64,000 nt of DNA, taken from assembly GCF_003946725.1 (NCBI RefSeq), contig NZ_RHOY01000009.1, positions 56,036 through 120,035 on the forward strand. Reading direction: 5' to 3'. Of the stretch, positions 1 through 8,632 are shown piece after piece. The notes under the pieces are model-generated. The model was not told the origin of the DNA, did not search any database, and saw only the letters and a program-made list of their open reading frames with translations. Each line of letters begins with the position of its first letter. The first letter of the stretch is position 1. Source of the stretch: Agrilactobacillus yilanensis. GTDB taxonomy: Bacteria; Bacillota; Bacilli; Lactobacillales; Lactobacillaceae. Made by a program: the position numbers and the translations under genes.

Positions 1-365
1 GCCATTAATAAAGTTGTACCTTCGTTAAAGCCTAATTTCTTACCAATGAAAATAGCACTGACAATCGTAATGGTCATTTGTAAAAGAATGAAGATCAAAC
101 CACTGAGGCCAATTTGTCCAATCGTTTGAAATGTAATCGTCATGCCCAGCAGCATTACGGAATATTCTAGTAGCTTCTGTTCAGAGAACTTAGTGCCTGC
201 TTGCAGCCGCTGTTGTTTAAAAAGCGTATTACCTAAAAAGATACCTAGCAGAATTGCGATTGTGGCGGCACCAAGTTTTGGCAAGTAACGACTTAACATT
301 TGGGCACAGATGGCAATGACAAAGCTGAGTAGGAGTCCTGGAAGAATTGTTTTAACTTTTTTCAT
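1..365 (-). CDS. YeiH/UPF0324 family membrane transporter, 5' part only
   Basis: The reverse strand gives about 121 codons from an ATG at 365-363 to the window edge, so the C-terminal two thirds are missing. The protein opens MKKVKTILPGLLLSFVIA and shows hydrophobic segments near residues 5-22, 32-48, 66-82 and 86-106, with a GAATIAILLGIFLGN stretch typical of YeiH/UPF0324 putative sulfate-exporter-like proteins. It lies divergent from a LysR regulator, the usual arrangement for yeiH and its YeiE-like regulator. The substrate is not established for most family members. Family call is fairly sure; function is inferred. Confidence 0.75.
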   Translation of the reverse strand, partial: MKKVKTILPGLLLSFVIAICAQMLSRYLPKLGAATIAILLGIFLGNTLFKQQRLQAGTKFSEQKLLEYSVMLLGMTITFQTIGQIGLSGLIFILLQMTITIVSAIFIGKKLGFNEGTTLLM

Positions 366-406
366 AAAAAACCTCGAATCATTTTTTTTCAGTTTATCAA
401 AGGTTT

Positions 407-456
407 TGATATAATGAAAATAGATAATTATGATAGAAATCATTATGAATCATAAT
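407..456 (+). promoter_or_regulatory. lysR promoter with nested palindromic candidate LysR operator
   Basis: An extended -10 (TGATATAAT, 407-415) reads toward the LysR gene. Just downstream, 427-456 holds ATTATGAT, ATCATTAT and ATCATAAT, which form overlapping dyads (ATGAT-agaa-ATCAT, and ATTATGAT with ATCATAAT). LysR proteins bind such interrupted dyads (T-N11-A type) in divergent promoters, and this one sits between yeiH and lysR. Regulator assignment is inference from position. Confidence 0.45.
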
Positions 457-470
457 AGAAGTGGGGATCT

Positions 471-1295
471 ATGTTTAATCAATTGGAAACATTCAAAATG
501 GTCTATGAAGTTCAGAATTTCTCATTGGCGGCAAAGCAACTCTTTATTGCCCAACCGACAGTGTCAACACATATTCAGCAGTTAGAAAGGTACTTTGGGC
601 AGCAGTTATTTCAACGCAAAGGCCGTAAGGAAGTGCAGCCTACACCGGCAGCTCGCCGACTTTATGCGCGCGTGAATCATTTGCTGGATGACTGGCAATC
701 CATTACTGAAGTGATGGGACAAACCGATAGCGAAGATACATTTCATGTTCGAATTGGTGCGTCACAAACAGTGGCGGTCTATAAATTGCCACAAGTTTTA
801 ACACAATTAACAACTCAGTTTAAAAAGATGGTATTAACGGTAGAAATGGCTAATTCAGCGACCATTTTAAAACGGGTCAGTGAGCATAAATTAGACTTTG
901 GTTTTATTGAAAAACCGATTACAACTGATGGCGTCCGCCGACGTGATTTTGGTACCGATCAATTGGTACGTGCTGGAGATCTAAATAGTGACATGTGGTT
1001 ATTACGGGAAGAAGGCTCGGGCGTCGGCTACTATACGCGGATGTTTTTACAAAGCGAAAACATTCAGCCGAAGCGAATTATGAAAGTAGCGAACAATGAG
1101 ATTATTGTGCAGCTGCTAAAACAAGGCTTAGGACAAACGATTGTCTCTAAACGTGCTGTGCCTGTAGGGATAGCCTTTGAAGCTTTGCCCAAGAGTTATC
1201 AGCGGCATTTTTATTTATTGAGCCGAGATCACTTGACGACTCAGGATCAGCGGGTAGAACAGTATTTAATGGAACATCTAAGTGACTGTCGTTAA
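471..1295 (+). CDS. LysR family transcriptional regulator (YeiE/CysB-like)
   Basis: A 274-aa protein with an N-terminal winged helix-turn-helix at about residues 1-60 (FNQLETFKMVYEVQNFSLAA, then QPTVSTHIQQLE) and a substrate-binding domain from about residue 90. This is slightly short for the family (usually ~290-300). The ATG is preceded by AGTGGGGAT. It is transcribed away from the yeiH-like gene, which it probably controls, perhaps in response to a sulfur or amino-acid metabolite as in YeiE/CysB-type proteins. The ligand cannot be read from sequence. Confidence 0.85.
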   Translation: MFNQLETFKMVYEVQNFSLAAKQLFIAQPTVSTHIQQLERYFGQQLFQRKGRKEVQPTPAARRLYARVNHLLDDWQSITEVMGQTDSEDTFHVRIGASQTVAVYKLPQVLTQLTTQFKKMVLTVEMANSATILKRVSEHKLDFGFIEKPITTDGVRRRDFGTDQLVRAGDLNSDMWLLREEGSGVGYYTRMFLQSENIQPKRIMKVANNEIIVQLLKQGLGQTIVSKRAVPVGIAFEALPKSYQRHFYLLSRDHLTTQDQRVEQYLMEHLSDCR

Positions 1296-1429
1296 AAATA
1301 AAGATTTTTGGGGCTTTCCAAGCATATTTTCTTAGATGGCGGGTTTAAAATGGTAAAATAAAGTTGGAGATAAAACGATTAGTATAAAGTTATATAGTTA
1401 GTTTTTTAGAATTAAAAGAGGGGTTGTTT

Positions 1430-2968
1430 ATGGTACGGAAACAGCAATTATATGCCGTAATTGTGATTGGCGCACAAAATATTTTTATGCAGATTGTGGA
1501 CTTAGCGAGTGCACAAATTGTAGAGAGTGTCCGTTACGATATTGACTTGGGTGAAGATGTCTTTTCTGAAAAACAAATTCACAGTCAGACGGTTAATGAA
1601 ATTTATGAAGCGTTGCAGGCCATTATTGGTTTATTGAAGGATTATCAAATCAAAAATTATCGTTGTTACGCAACCCATTCATTTCACGAAGCAGAAAATG
1701 CCGAATATGTTCGGGAACAATTATATGAACGGACCGGCTTTGAGATTCATTGGAGCAGCGAAAGCCAAGAAGCGTTGTATCGGAATTTAGCGACGTATAC
1801 CTATATGCCGGATTTTTCAGATGTAATCGAAAAAAATGCGATTTTATTAGATATTAGTTCAGGTAGCGTGGCATTAACCGCCTATAAAAAAGGCAAATTT
1901 ATGTTTTCTAAAAACTTGAAGTTAGGGCCATTGCGGGTTTATGAAGTGATGCGAGATGTTAAAGATGCAGTGCCAAATTATGTAGAGGTTTTGAAAGACT
2001 ATGTTGCCAGCAGTTTAGTAGACTTCATCCGTCTGCTGCCAGATGCCAGTGAAATTCATAATGTTATTTTGATGGGCTCGGCTATGTCCGTGTTTGAACC
2101 AATGACTGAAAATTCCGCCCATACTTTAAAGTTTTCAATTAAAGAATTTGATGCGATTTACAGTGAAGTCGTCCACGGTAACGATCAATTTGTAGTCAAA
2201 AAATATAACGTAGATCGTAGTGATGTGCCGCAAGTATTACCCGTAATGATTTTGGTCAATCAATTATTGAAGTCTTTTGACATTCAAACATTATGGGTAA
2301 CCGCGTTAAAACTAATTGACGGGATGACCGCCAGTGTCTTGCAAAATAAGCAGGATTTAGATATTAGTTTAAATCAAAAACAACAAATTTTGACATCAGC
2401 ACGAAATATCGCCAAACGGTATCATGTTGAAGAAAAACATCAAGATTTTGTGATTAAATACAGCTTACAATTATTTGATCGGTTGAAGAAACTGCATGGC
2501 ATGGGGGCTAAGGAACGGTTAATTTTAGAATTAGCAGCAGTTTTAGATGATGTTGGCTCCTATATAAATAACCACAATCACTATGCGCATTCAGATTATA
2601 TTATTCAAAATTCAGAGATTATCGGCTTATCTAATGTAGATTTAAAGATGGTTGCTGCTGTGGCTCGGTATCACAGTTCTCATACGCCATCTAGTGAACT
2701 AAAACGTTTTCGGGATTTGCCAATTGATCAACGAATGATTATTGCAAAGTTGGCAGCGATTTTACGATTGGCTGATGCTTTAGATGCTAGTCGGCAGCAA
2801 AAAATTAAAGCGATTCGAGTTTCTTTGAAGAGCACTACCCAATTAGTCATTCAGGCCACCGCTAACGATGATATTGAATTAGAGCGTTGGATATTTAAGA
2901 AGAAGGGCGAATTTTTCGAATCCGTCTTTGGTGTGCAACCGATTTTGAAAGGACGGGTTAAACTATGA
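1430..2968 (+). CDS. Ppx/GppA phosphatase family protein with C-terminal HD-like domain
   Basis: A 512-aa protein with an N-terminal actin-like ASKHA fold (YAVIVIGAQN near residue 7; AILLDISSGSVALTAYKKGK near 138-157) and a C-terminal helical HD-type region (LDDVGSYINNHNHYAHSDY, then ARYHSSH) of the Ppx/GppA superfamily. The N-terminal motif lacks the usual DxGSNS signature (IVIGAQN), so phosphatase activity may be altered. I chose ATG 1430, six bases after AGAGGGG, over an in-frame TTG at 1424 that overlaps the RBS. It overlaps ppk by 4 bp (ATGA), so the two are translationally coupled and it likely acts on or senses polyphosphate or (p)ppGpp. Confidence 0.8.
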   Translation: MVRKQQLYAVIVIGAQNIFMQIVDLASAQIVESVRYDIDLGEDVFSEKQIHSQTVNEIYEALQAIIGLLKDYQIKNYRCYATHSFHEAENAEYVREQLYERTGFEIHWSSESQEALYRNLATYTYMPDFSDVIEKNAILLDISSGSVALTAYKKGKFMFSKNLKLGPLRVYEVMRDVKDAVPNYVEVLKDYVASSLVDFIRLLPDASEIHNVILMGSAMSVFEPMTENSAHTLKFSIKEFDAIYSEVVHGNDQFVVKKYNVDRSDVPQVLPVMILVNQLLKSFDIQTLWVTALKLIDGMTASVLQNKQDLDISLNQKQQILTSARNIAKRYHVEEKHQDFVIKYSLQLFDRLKKLHGMGAKERLILELAAVLDDVGSYINNHNHYAHSDYIIQNSEIIGLSNVDLKMVAAVARYHSSHTPSSELKRFRDLPIDQRMIIAKLAAILRLADALDASRQQKIKAIRVSLKSTTQLVIQATANDDIELERWIFKKKGEFFESVFGVQPILKGRVKL

Positions 2969-5106
2969 GTTTTGATCAAGCAAGTTATTTTAACAACCGG
3001 GAGTTAAGCTGGATAGAGTTTAATGACCGGGTTTTAGAAGAAGCACGGACAAAAGAAAATCCGTTGCTGGAACGGTTACGTTTTTTAGGAATTACCCAAA
3101 GTAATTTAGATGAATTTTTTAATATTCGGGTGGCTTCACTGCATAAGATGATCTCAGTAGATTATCAAGGTACAGACCCATCAGGACTGACGCCTAGTGC
3201 ACAGTTGAAGGGTATTTCAGAGAAGACTCATGAAATGGTGGAAAAACAGTATAATACGTTAACACGTTCGTTATTACCGAAGTTAGAAGAGCATCAAATT
3301 TATTTGTTAACAATGGCAGACTTATCATCAAAACAGCATGAATATTTAGATGAATATTTCCACCAAAAACTTTATCCAGTTTTGACACCGATGGCCGTGG
3401 ACGTCTCGCGCCCGTTTCCATTCATTGCTAACAATACCTTAAATATTGCCTTACGAATTAGTAAGGCAGGTACTACAGGTGAAAAGGGCGAGAAGTCTTT
3501 TGCGACAGTACAAGTACCTGATGTTTTTCCGAGAGTGTTACGGCTGCCTGGGGCGGACAACGCTTTTATTCTGCAAGAAGAAGTCATCAAGCACTATATT
3601 TCTGAATTATTTGTCGGCTTTGATATTCGTGAAACGGCTTGCTTTAGAGTCATTCGGGACATGGATATGGACGTTGCTGACGAAGATGCTTCGGATTTGA
3701 TGAAAGAAATCGAGCAGCAGTTGAAGAAAAGAGAACGGGGCAAGGCCATGCGTCTTGAGATTGAAGCAGACATGAGCAAACATCTGCGTCGACGTTTGGT
3801 TAAAGAACTGGGGTTAGCTGAAGAAGATATTTATCCGGTTAAAGGGCCCATTGATTTAACGTTTGTCAGTAAATTAATCAAACAAGTTCAAGGTCATGAC
3901 GATCTGTTATATCCGGCTTTTGAACCTTATTATCCAAAGGCAATTCGAAATAAAAACTTATTCACGGAAATTGCCAAGCATGATATTTTTGTAGATCACC
4001 CTTACGACTCATTTCAACCGGTTGTTGATTTTATCAAACAATCCGCTGAAGATGAAGATGTATTAGCTATTAAAATGACACTTTATCGGGTTTCTTCCAA
4101 GTCTCCAATTATTACGTATCTAAAAAAAGCTGCCGAAAATGGCAAGCAAGTGACGGTTTTAGTGGAATTAAAAGCACGTTTTGATGAAGAAAATAACGTT
4201 CACTGGGCGCAAGAACTTGAAAAAGCGGGCTGCCATGTTATTTACGGCTTGGTAGGTTTAAAGACGCATTGTAAGTTGACGTTGGTTGTGCGTCGCGAAG
4301 AAAATGGTATTCGGCGATACATGCACATGGCCACGGGGAACTATAATGATGTTACCGCGCGGATGTATACGGATATGGGCTTGTTTACAGCGAATCAAGA
4401 GATGGGCATTGATGCGTCAAACATCTTTAATATGCTCTCAGGTTTTTCTGAACCGCCATTTTTCCATAAATTAGTGATTTCACCGGAAGGTATCCGTAAT
4501 TTCTTGATGGAACAGATCGATGAAGAAATCGCCAATGTAAAAGCTGGCCGTAAAGGACATATTCAAATGAAAATGAATTCTTTGTCCGATACTAAAATGA
4601 TTAAAAAGATCTATGAAGCCAGTGCAGCAGGAGTTCGGGTAGATTTATTGATTCGCGGCATTTGTAATCTGAGAGTTGGGATTCCTGGTGTCAGCGAAAA
4701 TGTAACGGTACACTCAATTGTTGGCCGTTTCCTAGAGCATACACGAATTTATTGTTTTTACGCAGATGGTGCTGAACGGGTCTTCTTATCTAGTGCAGAT
4801 TTAATGAACCGTAATTTGAGTCGTCGAGTAGAATTATTATTCCCAATTTTACAGGATAATATTCGCAAACAAATTATTCATATTTACCACTTGATGTGGG
4901 CTGATAATAGTAAAACACGAATTTTACAAGCAGATGATACTTGGAAACGCATCGATCGCCGGGGTCTAGGCAACTTAGATGTTCAAGAATACCTACTTGA
5001 CAATCGTGTGAATATTGCGGATTATTTATTTGAAGATGATGGTGTAAAAAAAGAATTGCCAGTAAAGAGTAAACGGCAGTTTATACCAATCAGAAAACCA
5101 GAATAA
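2965..5106 (+). CDS. ppk: polyphosphate kinase
   Basis: PPK1 reversibly polymerises ATP gamma-phosphate into inorganic polyphosphate. The 713-aa length is normal for the family. The N-terminal domain opens NNRELSWIEFNDRVLEEA. The catalytic phospholipase-D-like domains carry His435 (KTHCKL), His454 (MHMATGNYND) and His592 (HTRIYCFYADG). By my codon count, H435 and H592 match the E. coli catalytic positions. The gene is the middle of a ppx/HD-ppk-ppx operon: it overlaps the upstream gene by 4 bp, and the downstream ppx follows within 20 bp. Synthesis and hydrolysis of polyphosphate are therefore co-transcribed. Confidence 0.97.
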   Translation: MSFDQASYFNNRELSWIEFNDRVLEEARTKENPLLERLRFLGITQSNLDEFFNIRVASLHKMISVDYQGTDPSGLTPSAQLKGISEKTHEMVEKQYNTLTRSLLPKLEEHQIYLLTMADLSSKQHEYLDEYFHQKLYPVLTPMAVDVSRPFPFIANNTLNIALRISKAGTTGEKGEKSFATVQVPDVFPRVLRLPGADNAFILQEEVIKHYISELFVGFDIRETACFRVIRDMDMDVADEDASDLMKEIEQQLKKRERGKAMRLEIEADMSKHLRRRLVKELGLAEEDIYPVKGPIDLTFVSKLIKQVQGHDDLLYPAFEPYYPKAIRNKNLFTEIAKHDIFVDHPYDSFQPVVDFIKQSAEDEDVLAIKMTLYRVSSKSPIITYLKKAAENGKQVTVLVELKARFDEENNVHWAQELEKAGCHVIYGLVGLKTHCKLTLVVRREENGIRRYMHMATGNYNDVTARMYTDMGLFTANQEMGIDASNIFNMLSGFSEPPFFHKLVISPEGIRNFLMEQIDEEIANVKAGRKGHIQMKMNSLSDTKMIKKIYEASAAGVRVDLLIRGICNLRVGIPGVSENVTVHSIVGRFLEHTRIYCFYADGAERVFLSSADLMNRNLSRRVELLFPILQDNIRKQIIHIYHLMWADNSKTRILQADDTWKRIDRRGLGNLDVQEYLLDNRVNIADYLFEDDGVKKELPVKSKRQFIPIRKPE

Positions 5107-5121
5107 AAGGGGTAAATGGGG

Positions 5122-6060
5122 ATGGAACACTTTGGCGTGATCGACTTAGGGTCTAACTCGGTCCGATTGACAGTCACAAAAATTGAAGATGACGGTACGG
5201 TTGAAAAGGTGTTATCTGAAAAAGAACCTGTTCGATTATCGGAAAATATGGGCGCTGAAAAAACCTTAAAACAGCCGGCAATTGAACGTACATTAAAGGC
5301 ATTAGATAAGTTCCGTGAACTTTACAAAGATTTACCCAATTTACATTTGCGGGCAGTGGCCACAGCGGCAACACGCATGGCAACGAATCAAAAAGAGTTC
5401 TTGAAATTGGTGAAAAAAGAAGCAGGGATAGAACTAAATGTGATCACGGGTGCAACTGAAGCCCATTATGATTATTTAGGGGTTATCAATTCCTTACCAG
5501 TAGTTAATTGTGTCATTATGGATACTGGTGGTGCCAGTACAGAGATTATACTTGTTCAAAACCGCCGATCGGTAGATTCAATAAGTGTGCCTTTAGGTTC
5601 AGTGAATCTGTCAGAAGCTTTTTTGGACACAGATAAGGTTTCGGCCAGTGGTTTATTTAGATTGTTCACCGCACTAGAGAATATTTATAATGATATTTGG
5701 TGGCTGGATAAAGGTAAAAATTTACCGATTGTGGCTTTAGGCGGTTCTAACCGGACTTTAGCTAAAATTCAGCGGCGTCAAGATCATTTCAAACAATATT
5801 GGGATATTCATGGTTTTCGAATGACCGGTAAGCAGACGAATGAAGTCTTTGACCAAGTTATCTCAGCAGACTTAGCACAACGTAAAGAAATTCCGGGACT
5901 GGCTAAAGAACGCGCGGATATTATTATCGGTGGTTTATCTCCAGTTGCCTTATTGTTGCGGCATTTAGATTCTGATCGTTTGATTTTTTCACAGCAAGGT
6001 TTAAGAGATGGTATTTTATACGAACGATTGGATGAATTAGAACGTAAAGGCCAAATTTGA
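5122..6060 (+). CDS. ppx: exopolyphosphatase / Ppx-GppA phosphatase
   Basis: About 312 aa. Contains the canonical ASKHA phosphate motifs FGVIDLGSNSVRLTV (residues 4-18) and VIMDTGGASTEII (near 134-146), with GGSNRTLAKIQRR in the second half. It is the short Ppx form without the C-terminal HD domain found in E. coli Ppx. It releases orthophosphate from polyphosphate ends, or hydrolyses pppGpp. Two ATGs compete (5116 and 5122). AAAGGGG at 5106-5112 is 3 bp from the first and 9 bp from the second, so I prefer 5122. It is the last gene of the polyphosphate operon and is followed by a strong terminator. Confidence 0.92.
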   Translation: MEHFGVIDLGSNSVRLTVTKIEDDGTVEKVLSEKEPVRLSENMGAEKTLKQPAIERTLKALDKFRELYKDLPNLHLRAVATAATRMATNQKEFLKLVKKEAGIELNVITGATEAHYDYLGVINSLPVVNCVIMDTGGASTEIILVQNRRSVDSISVPLGSVNLSEAFLDTDKVSASGLFRLFTALENIYNDIWWLDKGKNLPIVALGGSNRTLAKIQRRQDHFKQYWDIHGFRMTGKQTNEVFDQVISADLAQRKEIPGLAKERADIIIGGLSPVALLLRHLDSDRLIFSQQGLRDGILYERLDELERKGQI

Positions 6061-6075
6061 CGTAAATCAGCCTAC

Positions 6076-6110
6076 AAAAAGGTCGGATCATTTTTTGATC
6101 CGACCTTTTT
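6076..6110 (+). terminator. Rho-independent terminator after the ppk operon
   Basis: Perfect stem GGTCGGATCA / TGATCCGACC, extended by A5/T5 flanks, with a T-rich loop. The A/T flanks make it bidirectional, so it also serves the convergent RKIP-like gene. Confidence 0.92.
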
Positions 6111-6137
6111 AATATGATTTTTTAAGTAACACCTAAG

Positions 6138-6635
6138 TTATTTCATGCTGCGGTAGCTTAAATCCAACTGATCTTGGTCGATGATATGACCATCCATAGC
6201 ATCATATAATTCATTCATCCAAAAGCCAGTGGTTAATTTCAATTTTGTATCCAAAGCATAGACGCTTAACGTATAACGATGATCTTTATCAGGTGGGGCT
6301 GGATTAGCATAACCTGTATTAATAGCAGGATCTTGTTCCCCAACGTAAGCACCTGCTAAAGAATTGCGGCCTTGGACAAAATCAAAAGTTTTACCATGAC
6401 TGGCATTTTCCGGTAGACGATAGTTTGCAACATCAATATTGGCTGCAATCCAATGAATCCAAGGGAAACCACCAACAGGAATGGCATCAAAGTCCACAAA
6501 AGTTAAGGCAAAACTAGCGGTATCTTCGGGAAATTCTGTAATATCAAAAGGAAATGATAAGGGTGTCGGCAGCGGGTTGTGCTGACCATACTGGTCTGCA
6601 AGGTAACCCTTTTGATTGGGCACGATTAAATGCAT
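6138..6635 (-). CDS. YbhB/YbcL family Raf-kinase-inhibitor-like protein
   Basis: A 165-aa PEBP/RKIP-like protein. Visible family features are SFALTFVDFDAIPVGGFPWIHWI (split here as DFDAIP and WIHW), the GYANPAPPDKDHRYTLSVYALD segment with the conserved P-P-D-x-x-H-x-Y, and GRNSLAGAYVG. The bacterial members bind small anionic ligands, but no role is firmly established. The ATG at 6635 follows AAAGGAGG closely. It is a single-gene unit, convergent with ppx. Confidence 0.85.
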   Translation of the reverse strand: MHLIVPNQKGYLADQYGQHNPLPTPLSFPFDITEFPEDTASFALTFVDFDAIPVGGFPWIHWIAANIDVANYRLPENASHGKTFDFVQGRNSLAGAYVGEQDPAINTGYANPAPPDKDHRYTLSVYALDTKLKLTTGFWMNELYDAMDGHIIDQDQLDLSYRSMK

Positions 6636-6709
6636 AAAAAAACCTCCTTTATTATCTCTTCTCTAGTATAAGCTATCCGCAAGTCAACACCAAATTAAGC
6701 CACAATCAA

Positions 6710-6718
6710 TGGTATAAT
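6710..6718 (+). promoter_or_regulatory. extended -10 promoter of the HExxH protein gene
   Basis: TGGTATAAT is a TGn-TATAAT extended -10 with no clear -35. Transcription would start near 6725, about 15 bases before AGGAGGG at 6740-6746. This supports that Shine-Dalgarno being the one used. Confidence 0.6.
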
Positions 6719-6750
6719 GAAACCAATTATATTTTGAATAGGAGGGTTTT

Positions 6751-7713
6751 ATTACGGCTGAACAATACAATCAGAGGGTTGCAGCTTTATTAAAAGAAGT
6801 AGAAAATTTTACAGCGCAACCATTAACCGTAACGATTGAGGGTACTGCTTCAGGGTTATTGATGCATGATCAATCTCAACAAATACCCCATAAAGATGGT
6901 ACGTTAGAAATTAAAGTTACTGATACAACCAATGTTAACTACACCTTATCCCATGAATTATGGCATATGTTATTAAAATTTCAAGGTTACAGTCAACTGC
7001 AGTTCCCACTAACCACTGGCACACCACAATTGGACGAACAAATTGGTGCAACGGCGACGGCTTTATATAATGCTGCCGCACATGTGCTGATTTTAGCAGC
7101 CCAAAAAGAGGCTGGCTTGATTGATGAGCGGGTAGAATCAGCTTTTATGGCGGGGGTTTATAATAGCGTGCCTGCTGAAGATCCTAATGACAAACAGGAC
7201 CAGCTGCTGATTTTTAGAGTTTTGAGTTTGCTAGATACATTTGTATTTTGGCAAGGTAACTTGAATGATTTAAGTAATGATTTATTACTTAAATATCCAG
7301 AAAGCTTCCCTTATGCCAAACAGCTGTATCAGACATTGACAGCCAAAAAAATTGACGGACCATTTGCTTTTAGACGCAGTGTTGTCGCCTTATTCAAAGC
7401 GTTCGCCAATATTTTGGAGACGTTAGGTTATGTGCCGCTAAATCATGCGGAATTTGCTGTTTTGACGCCTGTTTTTAGTCAACGGCAGTTACGTTTGACA
7501 TTGAATCAAACTTTGGAAGTCTTGCACTCAGAATATACAAATCTGAAGACGCATCAGCGCGCTTATGTGGCCGTAGGTAAAACCGACCGGCAGGCGGCTT
7601 TTGTCTTTGAAAACTTAGCACCGGAAACGAGTCCAGCACAATTTCAGCAATTATATGAACAGCCGCTGGAAAAAGTATTAAAGGCTAATCAGATTACTTA
7701 CGGTATCCGTTAG
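6751..7713 (+). CDS. IpaB/EvcA family protein with HExxH motif, apparent ATT start
   Basis: I recognise this as the lactobacillar protein usually labelled IpaB/EvcA family; its real function is unknown. The first ATG is at 6859, but the frame is open from 6742 (TAG at 6739). An AGGAGGG lies 4 bp before an ATT codon at 6751, and the 36 extra codons read like ordinary protein (TAEQYNQRVAALLKEVENF). I therefore place the start at ATT, giving 320 aa. A HELWH (HExxH) motif, at residues 68-72 counted from ATT, suggests a metal-binding, zincin-like site. No signal peptide or TM segment is seen. The stop overlaps the stop of a small opposing gene. Confidence 0.75.
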   Translation: MTAEQYNQRVAALLKEVENFTAQPLTVTIEGTASGLLMHDQSQQIPHKDGTLEIKVTDTTNVNYTLSHELWHMLLKFQGYSQLQFPLTTGTPQLDEQIGATATALYNAAAHVLILAAQKEAGLIDERVESAFMAGVYNSVPAEDPNDKQDQLLIFRVLSLLDTFVFWQGNLNDLSNDLLLKYPESFPYAKQLYQTLTAKKIDGPFAFRRSVVALFKAFANILETLGYVPLNHAEFAVLTPVFSQRQLRLTLNQTLEVLHSEYTNLKTHQRAYVAVGKTDRQAAFVFENLAPETSPAQFQQLYEQPLEKVLKANQITYGIR

Positions 7714-7856
7714 CGACCGCCAAAATGTAATTCAAAGGCATACGGTACTTGGTGCCAGAGGATTGGAATTAAATGATAAAGCATCACGAAAATCAACGCA
7801 ATCACAGCAAACAAAGCAATGTAACTAAGATAGTAAATAACGGATTTATGAGCCAT
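7710..7856 (-). CDS. small single-pass membrane protein, unknown function
   Basis: A 48-aa ORF with ATG at 7856 and AAAGGAG nine bases upstream. The protein has a short positively charged N-terminus (MAHKSVIYYLSY), one hydrophobic helix around residues 7-32, and a C-terminal tail PYAFELHFGGR. The good RBS and clear membrane profile support a real gene. It converges on the HExxH-protein gene with stop codons overlapping (TAA complement at 7710-7712, TAG at 7711-7713). I do not recognise the family. Confidence 0.6.
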   Translation of the reverse strand: MAHKSVIYYLSYIALFAVIALIFVMLYHLIPILWHQVPYAFELHFGGR

Positions 7857-7917
7857 AATTCACAACTCCTTTGTTGAATATAACTCTATTATAATCCTGG
7901 ATAGAAGGTATGGGTTA

Positions 7918-8604
7918 ATGTTTGATCTAAAAAAAGCAATTGATAAAGCAAAATATGTTACCTTTCTAACGGGCGCAGGGATTTCAACGCCTTCGGGCAT
8001 ACCAGATTATCGTTCTAAAAATGGTTTATATGCGGGTCATGAACGGCCAGAGTATTTATTAAGTCGTGAGAATTTACAGCAGAATCCAGCAAGTTTTTAT
8101 GATTTTGTTAAAACCAACATGTATTTCCCAGAGGCAAAGCCTAATGTTATTCATGAAAAAATGGCAGAGATTACGAATGAAAAAGGCTGTATTGTCACGC
8201 AAAATGTAGATGGCCTGCATACAAAAGCGGGTGCCAAAAATGTTGTTGAATTTCATGGCAACTTATATGATATTTATTGCCAGACTTGTGGCAAATCGGT
8301 GCCTTATCAAACTTATTTGACGGATTATCATCATGATGAAGATGGTGGCGTTTTACGGCCCAATATTGTGTTATATCAAGAAGGTATTTCACAACAAGCT
8401 TTAGAAGGTGCTGTAGCAGCTATTGAAGCCGCTGATTTAATTGTAGTGGTGGGCACCTCTTTTCAAGTTTATCCATTTGCCTCACTGATAAATTATCGAG
8501 CCAAAACAGCGCAATTAGTGGCCGTTAATAAAGAAGTTTTAAGTTTTAATATGCCAGTGACAATGATCCAAGGCGATGCACAGACGGTTTTTGCACAACT
8601 ATAA
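7918..8604 (+). CDS. cobB: NAD-dependent protein deacylase, SIR2 family
   Basis: A 228-aa sirtuin that removes acyl groups from lysine using NAD+. Shows GAGIS (19-23), PDYRS, TQNVDGLH (94-101), catalytic His113 (EFHGN), GVLRPNIVLY and GTSFQVYP. Only the first zinc pair, Cys121-x2-Cys124, is present. Where a second CxxC normally precedes GGVLRP there is HHDEDGG, so the structural zinc site is incomplete or uses His/Asp. The start is ATG 7918, preceded by AGAAGGTATGGGTTA. It opens a run of co-directional genes with chorismate mutase. Confidence 0.9.
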   Translation: MFDLKKAIDKAKYVTFLTGAGISTPSGIPDYRSKNGLYAGHERPEYLLSRENLQQNPASFYDFVKTNMYFPEAKPNVIHEKMAEITNEKGCIVTQNVDGLHTKAGAKNVVEFHGNLYDIYCQTCGKSVPYQTYLTDYHHDEDGGVLRPNIVLYQEGISQQALEGAVAAIEAADLIVVVGTSFQVYPFASLINYRAKTAQLVAVNKEVLSFNMPVTMIQGDAQTVFAQL

Positions 8605-8632
8605 TTAATTTTAGAAAAAGAGATGACGACTA

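Noticed and set aside
1296..1429. Terminator between the LysR gene and the polyphosphate operon
   Set aside because: A/T-rich sequence without a stable stem; no support.
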